DNA of 64,000 nucleotides from NCBI RefSeq assembly GCF_016545825.1, contig NC_052614.1, forward strand, positions 34,690,072 through 34,754,071, read 5' to 3'. A model generated the notes under the pieces. The model worked only from the letters and a program-made list of their open reading frames with translations. It was not told the DNA's origin and did not search any database. Of this stretch, positions 21,656 through 32,560 are shown piece by piece; the stretch's first letter is position 1, and every line of letters begins with the position of its first letter. Origin of the DNA: Eucalyptus grandis (Eukaryota > Streptophyta > Magnoliopsida > Myrtales > Myrtaceae). A program made the translations under genes and the position numbers.

Positions 21656-23030
21656 TAACAATCCTATAGACCTAAGCAAATCCTTAAAAAATTTCATCAA
21701 TCTGAACCCTGAGACTTCGAGGATATAAAAGCAGCTAGAGAGTATTCCCTCTAGGTGCCTATAAATAGCAGTTCTTACTTAGTCCAACTATATGGACTGA
21801 AGGCAGAATTGGGCTTTTGATGGCCCAACACACGCTCTCTGTTCTTTAATTTCCCTGGTCTTTGGACCTCTCATTCAGTCATTCTATAGCAACTAATTTA
21901 CGATTCCAAATTCATTCGCCATAACAAAACAACAAATATAATAACCTTAGTGCCTGTGTATTGAAGGAAAACTCTTTTTGAGAAAAAAAATTTCCGACCT
22001 TTCACTTGGCTGATGAAAAAACGTTTTCTATTGACTGAAAAAAAAAACAAAGCTTAGGTCAGACAAAAAAAAATTCCCTTCTATTAAAAAGAAAAAACAC
22101 TTTTCTTAAATCATCAAATAAATGAAAATTAAGTATTTTTTAAAACTGATCCTTATGGAAAATATTTTCTTTTATCATGAAATATTTAGTGAAACAAACG
22201 CATCCTTAATTAGCATCCTAAGAGCAATTATCATTGATGTTTGGCTAGAGAATGTGATTGATCTTGTTTTGATTAACGGGTGGACACCAAATGAGCATCA
22301 TTTACACGAAATTATCGACAAACCATGGGACTTTTGCAGTGATTGAATGCATCATCAGTGAATCCGGAATTCACTCAAAATCGAATCTACAGAAACGTAC
22401 GAAGTCCCTTGTAAGACGCGAACTCGGCTTCCTTCGAGAGTATTGTAACAGGGAGGCCCAAGATACCCGCTGTCCGCCACCCACATGGGCTTTAGATTCG
22501 ATGAAAGAATGCGTGTCAATTAGATTAGTTGAGTAGCACGCGGAACGAAAGTATCACGTATCATTTTTTTTTCCCACTTTCATTTAAATATCACACTAAA
22601 GAAACTCACTACTTACCTATACAATTTTCTCCACCCAAGATTAATTTAACAGAATATGTGAACCCTAAAATTTTAATTTAGAATTTTACCTTCAACTTAT
22701 CGAATCTGACCCATGAAATCTTAATGCATATTCATTATAATTCCTGAATTATATATAAAAAACAATTAACGCCGTTTCTAAACTTGAATTTATGAAATGA
22801 TAATATTGAACATTTCCACACAATTCAATAACTAACTTGAACATATACTAAAAGTTTAAAAAGGCTACATTAAACAAATTAAAAATTCAGAGATGATATT
22901 GCACATTAAAATTTAGAAATCATATTAAACAAGTTAAAAATTTGGGAATTACATTGCATGTTGAATCAAAATTTACGGACTATCTAAAATTATGTCATTA
23001 ACCCTTAATTTAATATCCATGTAACTAGAA
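21656..23030. repeat. Duplicated segment, copy C2 (right)
   Basis: From 21765 it follows C1 bases 1470-1864 and then 10897-11770, crossing the unoccupied Copia-1 target at about 22106 (CATCAAATAAATGAAAA). The first 110 bp (21656-21764) are absent from C1. No gene is supported; AT-rich repeated phrases fill 22660-22980. Confidence 0.75.
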
Positions 23031-24029
23031 TCCATTTCGATAAAATTATGTTGATAGGATAATGGTATAAAAATTTATCTAAACGTTTTATAGACCTAAT
23101 TAAATCAATCGGAAGTTCATTGATGACATTATAAATTGAATTGTTATTTAATGACCAAATTGAATTGATTTAAAGTTCGGAGAGAGATGATGTTGCACGA
23201 TAACAAAGGTTTAGGTATTAATTATGTTATTGCTGTCCCATCTCTTTTTGTTACGTCGCTTTCTCTTGCTCTTTCCACCGTCCAGAGCCAGTTTCTTCAG
23301 TTTTACGTCACCTGGTCTCTCTCGCGCAGGGGAATTCTGGTCGGACCAATGTTTACTAAGTGGGTCATCCTTTTTCTTTCTATTTTATATTATTATTTTC
23401 ATTAGGATTGATATTAGCAGGAGAAAGTGGTTGTGGGTCTTATCGTCAACATTTCAAATACAAGCAATGATTGAAGTACAGACCCTCCCACATGGCTTCA
23501 CCAATATTCATGATCACGCCTCCTATATCGATGAAACGAATATAGACAATTGAGAGAACGTTTACCTTAGTTAATTTATATTTTTATAACATTTTATTTT
23601 AATTTTCAAGTACATAAACAAAAACGTATCCAATAAGAAACCATTGACAATTAAAAAAAAAAAACTATATCTAACAACCCATTTATCTATTTCAAACATT
23701 TTACTACAGATGTCTTGAGATTGAGAAAAACTATATTGAATTTTCATAGTGTAAATATCCAATTTGCTTTTGATCGCCAAATTTTTCAACTTGAAAAGAC
23801 GTTCCAATAATCCATTTAAATCATTTCATGATTGATTCTGTCATAACTACTGTCCAAAAATTTCACAAACCACTTGTATAATTTTACATTGACATCCACA
23901 ACCTTTATCAATCTAAATTACAGTTTATGTTTGCTATTGCAATTCGAGCTTCATATGGAACAACAAGCTTTGCCGTAAACATGTAACTTTTTTTTTTAAT
24001 GTTTCTATTCTTAGTTGCAAAAGTTAGTA
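23031..24029. other. Intergenic stretch with older partial copies of block A sequence
   Basis: No gene seen. Around 23440-23520 the sequence resembles 24570-24640 and 38440-38510 (AATGATTGAAGTACAG, CACATGGCTTC). Around 23690-24010 it resembles the F-box upstream region near 52050-52340, but with much greater divergence. This suggests an older round of duplication than A/B. Confidence 0.45.
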
Positions 24030-24395
24030 GGGATATTAATACCACAAAAAAACTCAAAATCGGTACATTTGTGATCAATTTATCCAAAACTAATTTTTTT
24101 TACTATTAAAAATTTTAAATTGATACATCCGTGACAAACATACCTTCCATGAGTTTCTGTTTAATTCCACCTTAAATTGGATGAGTTGAATGGCATGTGA
24201 CAGATGATAAGTACACCAATTTGGTGTTTACCTTTCGTTGTGGTTCAATTTAATGAAAATTAATGGAGAGTAAATTTGCTACAAATATATCGATTTGGGA
24301 TACATTTGTCACATATGTTTTTCATGATTAAAATTAATTTGGAGTAAATTTATTATATAAATATTAATCAGGGATTTTTTGTGGTATCGACTTAA
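24030..24395. mobile_element. MITE of the TAATACCACAAAAA family (in block A)
   Basis: It starts near GGGATATTAATACCACAAAAA and ends near TTTTTTGTGGTATCGACTTA, giving inverted ends around a long A/T-rich body with repeated GGTACATTTGTGAT-type phrases. Relatives lie at 38041-38276 (the block B counterpart), 61495-61821 and about 63331-63675. Boundaries are approximate. Confidence 0.6.
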
Positions 24396-24975
24396 TTAGT
24401 GGTATCAAGCATTGCAAAGGCATCTAGAAAGATGAAGTGCACGTTTCCTCGGTGGATCTCGTGGAATGAACTCCAGCATTATTGTATTCCAACTTGTTGC
24501 CATGAAACGTGGGGCTTGTTGGTCTCTTGCATCAAATTAGCAGGAGTTGTTGGTTCTGGATAATACTGTCCAAAAATCACGAATAAATGCAATGATTGAG
24601 GTCCAGCCCTTACCACATGGCTTCGCCAATATTTTTTTGTGGTCAAACCTTCTAAACGAGATCGCGGGGTGTATTTTAATTTGGTACTGAAAAAAAGTTG
24701 GTCAATCGGTGACGCATTTGCTTTCTAAGAAAGAGAGGTTATCCAAGCATCAATTAGCCGTAGAGGTCTAACGACATCTTTGGTTTAAACATAGTGTAGG
24801 AGCATAGCTACAACTTTTTACTCAACTATATCTAAGCTAACCTTTGTAATAATAGGGTATCGATTGACCTTTTTCTCCGACCTGAGGGGGACCAAAAATT
24901 TCCCAGGTTGGGTCAACAAAGTCTTACCTATCTTGACTCGATGTGCGGAATTTTCTTTTTTCTTAAAATCATAGT
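24396..24975. other. Block A spacer, no gene recognised
   Basis: It matches 38277-38670 and 39704-39878 in block B. Near 24430-24560 a phrase with balanced composition (GGTGGATCTCGTGGAATGAA) is well conserved between the copies, but no open frame is maintained in both. At about 24801 lies GTAGGAGC, the unoccupied equivalent of the hAT-like target in block B. Confidence 0.5.
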
Positions 24976-24984
24976 TAGAACTTT

Positions 24985-25417
24985 GGGAAAAGTCACAAAA
25001 ACTCCAAAACTATATATACTATAACACATTTATCCCGATTTTTTTTTGTGACATCAAAAACCCCAACCTATGCTCACTATGACACATTTACCATAAACTT
25101 TTTTTTTATATAAAAAACCCCGAACTTATACCTATATGACACATTTATCCTCCGTTAATGTTCCATCAAATGATTTTTCAGTCAATGTATTGTCATTTTT
25201 ATTTCACCTAAATCACGTGGCCAAATTTATTTCAACACTGTTTGCTTCTTGGCACCCATGCAAGCAGATTTTTAACAATTCTTATTAATAGAATTTTGAT
25301 GGAGGGTTAATGTGTCGCATATATATATACAAGTTTGAGATTTTGATGTCATAGAAAAAAAAATAGGATAAATGTATCACAATAGTAATAATTTAGAGAT
25401 TTCCTTTGCTTTTGTCC
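24985..25417. mobile_element. Mutator-like MITE (433 bp), block A
   Basis: It is flanked by a perfect 9-bp duplication TAGAACTTT (24976-24984 and 25418-25426). The ends are GGGAAAAGTCACAAAAACTC and, reading inward, GGACAAAAGCAAAGG. The block B copy (39888-40299) has the matching duplication TAGAATTTT, so insertion preceded the A/B duplication. A 9-bp duplication is typical of Mutator-like elements. No coding capacity. Confidence 0.75.
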
Positions 25418-25426
25418 TAGAACTTT

Positions 25427-25944
25427 TAACAAGTCAAAGTTGCACAATACTCAAGAAATAGATCATTCGTCCAAAAGCTTATATTGAATGGACGAATCAA
25501 AATAATTTGAAAAAAGTGACCCACAATAAGACTTTTGAACAAAATTTCCTTGCTAAGGGATGTGGCGGTTTTTTTGCTGGGTGCCTGGGTACCGGTACTC
25601 CTAAAATAATTTACTTATTACGGTGTTTTCTTTTTTGCTTGAATTGTAGTTAGAAATTTGGAATAGTCAAATTTATAAAATATACAGGCTCAATAGCCGG
25701 GCTGCGTGAAATGTCCTAAAGAAATGTGTGTGACCTACTTATATAATTTCCTGGATGTTTCACTTGTTTATTAGATGCTATGTTGTCGCGTTAAAAGCTG
25801 GAGTTTTATTTCAGTTTTATTGTGTTTTTTATTGGTAAAAAAATATAATGCCTAGTATAACATTTCGATGATATTCTTAAAAAAAAATCAACTTTATTGT
25901 GGTTCTAAGACATTCATTTTCTTTTGTATTGCTGTCAATAAATT
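25427..25944. other. Block A spacer between MITE and Copia-A
   Basis: It corresponds to 40309-40798 in block B. AT-rich, without a supported gene. The copies share a small GC-richer phrase near 25560 and 40475 (GGGATGTGGCGGTTTTTTTG). Confidence 0.5.
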
Positions 25945-25949
25945 ATAGA

Positions 25950-26120
25950 TCTTAGAGATATACATGTATTTCGGAGATTTAAATTGATTGATTCTAATTT
26001 GATGTAATTGATATTTTGTTATTTTGAATAGTTAACTAACTTCTAAGGCTTATAGGCTCATGTATTCGAAATTGGTAACATATAAAATATTGCATTTTTC
26101 TATGACAATAATTCTCAACT
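25950..26120 (+). repeat. 5' LTR of Copia-A
   Basis: It starts TCTTAGAGATATACATG (B copy: TGTTAGAGATATAGATG) and ends TTCTCAACT. It pairs with 31189-31358. Both contain GATGTAATTGATATTTTGTT-like and GGCTCATGTATTC landmarks. Confidence 0.82.
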
Positions 26121-26559
26121 TAATATCAAAGCCATTCTTTTATGAGGAAGCGTCCATCCAATCTAACGCCTACCGTTTCGGCCGCATCACTTCGATTTCA
26201 CCCTTAATTCTATAGCATCACTATCACCCACCCACGAACTGCCGTCCTCCGCCGAGTCAAACCCAAAAACCTCGTTAGGAATGGAGATCAAATTGTAGCA
26301 CGCATCGCATGCGCCATCACCTCTGATGAACCATCAAGCCCAAGACTTTGGGAGTTATTTCATCCATTTTCATTGATCATTTTCACCAAAGACCACCACC
26401 ATCAGCTTCCTAAAGCTTCAGCAAGTCGACTAAACTCAACCAAATCGCCTCCGGATGCTGAACGTCCCCTCATTTGCCACCTTCACTCTCTATGCATGAG
26501 ATCCACACACCTACGGTTGTGTAGATGCTCCCACACGGCTGTCATAAGTGACATCGGTT

Positions 26560-26890
26560 TACCGGTCTGGCCCGTTGACCGGACCAATTCATTCGAATTT
26601 CAGATCGGTTTGGCCTTTTTCAGATCGATTCAATTATATTCAAGCCGGTTCATACCGATTCATCTGCATTCAGACCAATTCAACGGACTTCATTAGTTTG
26701 GCCTTTTTCAAACCTGTTCGATTATTTTTCAAGCCGGTTCATACCGGTTCATCCGTATTTAGATCAATTCAATCAGATTTCGAACTGGTTCGATTCTATT
26801 CAGGCCAATTCATATTGGTTCGTCTACACTCCTGATTGATTTAACACTATTCTTACTAGTTCTTGGCCATCTCAGACCAATTCCTAAGGT
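26560..26890. repeat. Degenerate tandem repeat (about 20-bp unit) in place of gag
   Basis: About fifteen imperfect copies of a unit like TTCAGACCGGTTCATACC. The matching tract in Copia-B is at about 47935-48130. Because both elements have it, it predates the A/B duplication. The open frames across it merely reflect the repeat and are not genes. The leader 26134-26560 before it shows no recognisable gag. Confidence 0.7.
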
Positions 26891-27135
26891 ATTTTGACAT
26901 TTTGAGTTCGTTTTGGGCCTTATTTGTTCCGGATCAGCTCTCCAGGTACTAGTTTTCTTCACAAGTTTTTGTCCAATCTTCCATGTTGAAACTAGTACAA
27001 TGCTTATTATGGATAAATTAGAACTTTCAATGTCCAATTACCGTATAGTACAACCTAAAGAATTTACAAGGATGTCTAATCGACCTCAAAAATCGAGGTC
27101 CACATGCAAGTTCGCCTACCATTGTTGCTAATGGA

Positions 27136-28280
27136 TTGTGTGTCGCTCTTAAATTAGAGGATCTTCATTCCATTCTTCAAAAGTTTGGTACTTCTAGCTT
27201 CTCCATTCCTTCTGTAATGTTTATCATTTTAGGTACTTTTGATTCGTGGTATTTTGACTCTGCTTGCTACAATCATATGACTTCAAATTCTAATTTGTTT
27301 CAATCAAAATCATTCAACGCACATGTCTCTACTATTTACATAGCTGATAATTCTCAAATGAGATTTAACCGTACAAGAAACATCTCAACATCTACATTAC
27401 CCTTACCTAATACATTCATGATTCCCAAATTCTGCCTCAATTTGATCTTAGTAGGACAATTGTGTGAACTTCGTTTTGATGTCCACTTTTCTTCTCATGG
27501 TTGTCATGTGCATGATCCAAGAATGGGACAAACTATTGGGACAGGTTATAGAGTGGGACGCCCCTTTGAGCTTGTTTCCTTGAATATTCCCAACTCCTTT
27601 GATGGTTGTGCAACCACAGTGTCATCTGAAACTTGGCATTCTTGGGTAGGTCATGCTTTATCCTCTAGATTAAAATCCTTAATTTCAAATGTCATTTAGG
27701 TTCTGTTAACAATAAACATTTTGATTGTCTACCTTGCCAATGGGAAAACATCATGCCTTGCCTTTTGATCTTAGTGAATCTGTCTTTTATGCTCCTTTTG
27801 ATCTTATTTGTCCTCATACTTAGGGACCATCTCCAACTCCCACAATGGGGGGGGCTACTTTCGCTATTTTGTAATCTTTGTGGATAATCATTCTCGTTGT
27901 ACATGGCTTTATCTAATAAAAATCGATATGAATTTACTTATATCTACCGTAATTTATTGCCATGATTTAAAAAAAAAATCTCAAGATATCAAGGTTTTTC
28001 TTACTAATAATACCGTGGAATTTAAAGATACAAAATTTCTTAGAACTCTCTCCCAAAATGGTACTATTGTTCATCGTTCTTGTCTAAGGAACTCCCAACG
28101 AAATGGTCAAACAAAATGTAAACATAGGCATATATTAGATATTACGCATACTCTTTTAGTCACTATTTTTTATTTGGAACTATTTTGGGAAGAGGCTTTT
28201 CTTACTGTTGTATACACCATCAACTGCATTTCGTCACTTGCAATAGGTAAAATTTTCCTTAGAGTGCTTGTATGGTAGTG
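27136..28280 (+). pseudogene. Copia-A protease and integrase
   Basis: An open frame at 27136-27699 holds the protease start WYFDSACYNHMTSN (near 27250; D-S-A in place of D-S-G) and a GAG-pre-integrase end (WHSWVGHALSSRLKSL). Integrase follows in other frames with FVIFVDNHSRCTW (near 27869), LTNNTVEFKDTKF (near 28000) and NGQTKCKHRHILDI (near 28100). In the last two the second catalytic Asp reads Asn and the catalytic Glu position reads Thr or Lys, so the integrase would be dead even without the frame breaks. Confidence 0.82.
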
Positions 28281-28469
28281 TCCCCAATTACAATCTTCTT
28301 CGAGTCTTTGGTAGCGCTTGTTTGTACATCTTCTCCCACATGAACGTTCAAACTTAGAGCCTCATGCACGTTATGTTGCTTTTTTGGGTATAGCGTTGAA
28401 CACAAAGGTTATGGATGTTGGGATCCTATATTTAATCACCTTCGTGTGTCTTGTCATATTACCTTTTGG

Positions 28470-29376
28470 TAGACCTGTCAAATGAGTGGATCGGGTAGGG
28501 TTTAGGTCGGATCATAAATGGTTCGATCCAAATTGACTCATTAATTTGTTTATAATCCATTTATCGTAATGTAAAAATTCTTGACCCATATCCGACCTAA
28601 CCCATTTAAATAAATCTAATAAAGCTTATTCCTTATATATATATTTTTAAATGGTATTGCTAAAACACTTTAATGCAATACAAATCTAGTAGACAATTTT
28701 TTTAATTTTTTTTAAATAAGCCTCCATTTATTTATTGGAAAATATTTTCCAATAATTTTTTTCAGGAAAATTACAATATTTCTAAATATTTGCTTGAAAT
28801 ATAAAAATAAATTTGAAAATATTTGATGCCTTTTGGTATAAAAAATATGATTAAATTTTTCTTTGTGTACTCCTTTTAATTTTTTTTTTTTTCTTTTCCT
28901 TTTCCTTTTCTTTTTTCTTTTTCCTTCTTCTTCAGTTGCTCACTTGCCACGACAAAAAATGGCGACTAGCTACATGGGAGCTCAAGCTCGCCCTATTTTG
29001 GCTCACCAAGCCTCGCCAATAGTTGGCGACCTTGAGCTTCGTTGGCCTCCAGCGAGCTCATCTCTTGCTTGGCCGATCATCGGCTATCGCTGTTCCAACC
29101 ACTAGCTAAGGAAGATGGAAGAAGACAAGAGAAAAAAAAAAGGAAAGAAAAAGAAAAAGGAAAAGGAAATATAAAAAATTATAATTTCGATTTTTATAAA
29201 GCTAAAAGGGGAAAAAGAGTGTGTAAGCCATGGGTTGGAAATGGGTTCCAAGGTCAATCCATTTATTTTAAGTTTTAAATTTTTAAACCCATTTAAGTAA
29301 GCTCTTTAAGATTAAAATGACCCATTTATATTTAAATGGGTCATATATGGATTTAAGACCCATTTTGATAGGTTTG
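28470..29376. mobile_element. hAT-like non-autonomous element (907 bp) in Copia-A
   Basis: It is flanked by a perfect 8-bp duplication CCTTTTGG (28462-28469 and 29377-29384). The Copia-B counterpart near 49763-49780 reads ACCTTTTGGAAACAC with no insertion. The ends are TAGACCTGTCAAATG and, reading inward, CAAACCTATCAAAATGGG. ATGGGTC motifs line both ends. The core (about 28940-29100) carries GC-rich AGCTCGCC phrases as in 20338-21655. Insertion followed the A/B duplication. Confidence 0.9.
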
Positions 29377-29779
29377 CCTTTTGGAAATACAAGATGTTCT
29401 CCTCTCTTCATCCCTTCAAGTCATTGCCTCATGTTTCTTTCCTCACTAATACTTTAGTGGATTTATTTCTAGAAGATCTCGCACCTCCCTCCATTCGTGA
29501 ATCCTCCTCTCCAGAAGTGTCTCCTCCTCCTTCTTTTAATCCCGATGCAAATTCTATTGTAGCTTCTAACATGTTGCTCCATCCATTGATTCTCCACCGG
29601 TTGACATTCCATCATCCTCTATTCATCGCTCCACCAGAGTAAGTCAATCTTTTGTTCAATGTCGTAATTACCATTGCTTCTTTCCTAAACCTCACAAGCA
29701 GCAAGCAATGGTAGATTGGCTATAGGCCTTAGATAAATCTCATATGGCATTTGGTTGATTTGCCTCTTGATAAGTCCGT

Positions 29780-31188
29780 TGTAGGTTGTAAATGAGTATT
29801 TAAATTAAAACAAAGGCAAAATGGTACTATGAATCATTACAAAGCTTGGTTGGTGGAAAAAGGCTTTACTTAGGAATACAAAGTTGACTATGAAGAGACT
29901 TGCTCCTATTGCATGCCTCACTACTATCCGTAGTCTTCTTGTCGTTGCTGCAATTGAGCGCTGGTCTTTATTCCCGATGGATATTAAAATGGCATTCTTG
30001 AATGGTGATCTTACTGAAGAAGTTTATATGGTGCCTCGTCCTAGAAATACTCATTCTTCCAACAAAGTGTGCCGATTATGTAGAGCATTATATGGTCTAA
30101 AATATACTACTCATGCATGGTACTTCAAATTTAGTTCTACCATGGAATTTCTCAACTTCAAATCCAATCCCCATGATCATGCTCTTTTTGTTCAACGTAC
30201 ATTTCATGGGTATACATGCTGCTCTTATATGCGGATGACATAGTTATTACTGGCGATGATCATATTGGCATTTCAAAGCTTAAGCAATATCTTAGTTAAT
30301 AGTTTGAAATGAAAAATCGAGGCATTCAATTACTTTTTATGCTTGAAGGTTCATTCAGAGTCCTCTGGTTGTTATCTTTCATAAGCCAAATATGCCATTG
30401 ATCTTATTTCTCAAGCCAAACTCACTAACAACAAGATCGCTGCAACTTTTACTGAGACCAATGCTAAATTTGGTGCCAAAGATAGGGCTCCTCTTTTGAA
30501 TCCTATACTCTATCAACAACTTGTCAATAGTTTTATATATCGTTGTTACTCGACTCGACATTGCCTATGTTGTCCATATTGTTAGTTAGTACATGACCAC
30601 GCCTCGCACGACGCATTTTTGTTGTAGTATTTCAAATTCTTCGCTACATCAAGGGTACATTATTTCATGGCATTTGCTATTCTTCTCAATCTATCTTGGA
30701 ATTGACTACTTATTTTGATGTTGACTAAGCTAATGACCCTTAAGATCATTGTTCCACTATGGGCTTTTTTTAGGTACTTTACTTATCTCTTGGCGTAGTA
30801 AGAAACAAACTAATGTTGCTCACTCTAGTGCAAAAGCAGAATATCAAGCTCTTGATAATACAACATCAGAATTACTATAGTTGTGGTGGCTACTAAAAGA
30901 CATGGGACTGCGTCAACATGGTGGAATAGTTAGTCATTTATTATGACAACTAAAGTGCTATCCAAATAGTATATAATGATGTTGTCCACAAACGAACCGG
31001 GCACATTGTATTAGACTGTCATTTTATCTGATCTCATGTTTTTCGTGGCAATGTTCGACTTGTCTCTACTTTATTTGCTAAACAGACTATTGATGTCTTT
31101 ATTAAGACACATTCACCTAGGCATTTTCTAAATCTTTACTCCAAACTCAAGTTGATTTCTTTCAAATCACATTGAGCTTGAAGGAGGA
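29780..31188 (+). pseudogene. Copia-A reverse transcriptase and RNase H
   Basis: RT stretches include FPMDIKMAFLNGDLTEEVY (near 29968; family: QMDVKNAFLNGDL), NKVCRLCRALYGLK (near 30064) and YADDM.ITGDD across a frameshift near 30225-30260. RNase H is seen near 30795 (RSKKQTNVAHSSAKAEYQAL) and ends near 31150 before the purine tract and the 3' LTR. Multiple stops and shifts. The counterpart in Copia-B stops at 51932. Confidence 0.82.
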
Positions 31189-31358
31189 TGTTAGAAATAT
31201 AAAAATATTTAGAAGATTTATCTTGATTGAATCTAATTTTGATGTAATTGATTTTTTGTTATTAGATAGTTAACCTCTAAAGCTTGTATAAAAGCTCATG
31301 TATTCCTGGTTAGTAAGGTACATAATATTTAATTTTTCCGTCACTACAATTCTCAACT
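31189..31358 (+). repeat. 3' LTR of Copia-A
   Basis: It begins TGTTAGAAATATAAAAATAT directly after GAAGGAGGA and ends TTCTCAACT. It is followed by target duplication copy ATAGG. Confidence 0.85.
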
Positions 31359-31363
31359 ATAGG

Positions 31364-32560
31364 GATATTGAAGTTCTCAGATAGCTTTTTATTTGTTATT
31401 ATGATTCGTCAAGCAAATTATTTGTGCAAGCTTTTGAGAAAATACTATGGATTTGCAACCAACATGTGAATTGTCCATTTATTAATTAGGTACAATGTTT
31501 ATTGGTGAAATTTGTTTACACACTTGTTTCACAGACAATGAATGAATTGAAAAATATTTTTCAAAATATCTATTTTCTGCAAAACAAATGGAGATATAAG
31601 ACTCATTTCTTGAAAGAATAGTTGGTCATAAAGGTTTAAACCCCTTCTAATAGGTCAGGCATAGATTGTGATAAATCAAATATCTTTTTTGATCATTTCA
31701 TGATTGATGCTTTAAAATTGAGAAAAACTAAATTGGGGTTTTGTTTGGCATGGTCAAATCTACTTTGGTTAATAATTTGAATCGATAGAGGTAGTGATGT
31801 TAATGTACAATTACATGAATGGTTATGAGATTTATGGATAATTATTATGGCACAATCAGTCATTAAGATTACATAAAATATAATGTAATCTTTGAACTTT
31901 TAGTTTTTTTAATGTGGTCTTTGAATATTACCCAAATATGTAATATAAATCATGGATTTTTATCTATTTAACGTGGCTCCTGATATATCGAATATTTTCA
32001 TATAGTTCAAGGATTGAATTGAATATATATCACACATTCATGGATTATACATAATAAATTAAAAATTGAGGGACTATAGTGTGTGGTTACCAAAATTTAT
32101 AAATTATTTGTGTTATTATCCCAAACTTTAAATATAGAGCACCCTAATTTTTTTTATTGGATGGCTTGACAAGTGCCTCAAACAAAATCCTCGAGAAAAG
32201 GGAAAATAAGAAAAGAGAGGCAAAAATCGGCTGGAATTTGGCGCGCTGTTTCGGCAACTTGGCATTCGATTTCCATTGACTCGTTTCGAATTCCAAAAGA
32301 TATATCCGCGTCGCCCACGACGAGCCAGCCACCATTACCTTTCACCATTCCCCATTCCATCGTGCTCCCCGTTGGGGCCCTCCCGCAGCGACCCCCAGCG
32401 GTTTCCCGTGACGGCAAATCCTTCCGCCATGCGCACTTTTTCTCTTCTGGTGTCTTTCCCAGTGAATGCTCTTTACTCTTCCTTCTTCCTTCCCTTCCCC
32501 TCCCCTCCTCTCCTCTCTCTCCCTTTCTGTCTGCAAGCGCCTTCGACCACTTTTCTGGAA
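31364..32560. other. Upstream region of F-box gene A
   Basis: It matches 51933-53168 in block B, except that B lacks the first 200 bp. AT-rich phrase repeats fill about 31850-32110. From 32170 the composition changes to pyrimidine-rich, promoter- and leader-like sequence. An in-frame ATG at 32429-32431 (AMRTF) exists only in this copy; in B the same codon is Ile, so it is not taken as the start. No TATA box is convincing. Confidence 0.5.

Larger units (their letters stand above)
25950..31358 (+). mobile_element. Copia-A, gag-less Copia element (5.4 kb) with short LTRs
   Basis: The LTRs are only about 170 bp (25950-26120 and 31189-31358). Flanks ATAGA (25945-25949) and ATAGG (31359-31363) form the 5-bp target duplication. 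The site after the 5' LTR (TTAATATCAAAGCC) is a tRNA-Met-type primer site; its B copy reads TTGGTATCAAAGCC. A purine tract (GAAGGAGGAT) precedes the 3' LTR. Protease, integrase, RT and RNase H remnants follow in Copia order. A degenerate repeat tract fills the place of gag. A hAT-like element (28470-29376) separates integrase from RT. Confidence 0.88.

Noticed and set aside
26373..26835. Overlapping frames with repeated Phe-Arg-Ser residues
   Set aside because: Produced by the 20-bp tandem repeat in Copia-A.
32276..32560. In-frame upstream extension of F-box gene A, with ATG at 32429
   Set aside because: The paralogue has Ile at that codon and no Met until MKLQGY; the segment is pyrimidine-rich leader.
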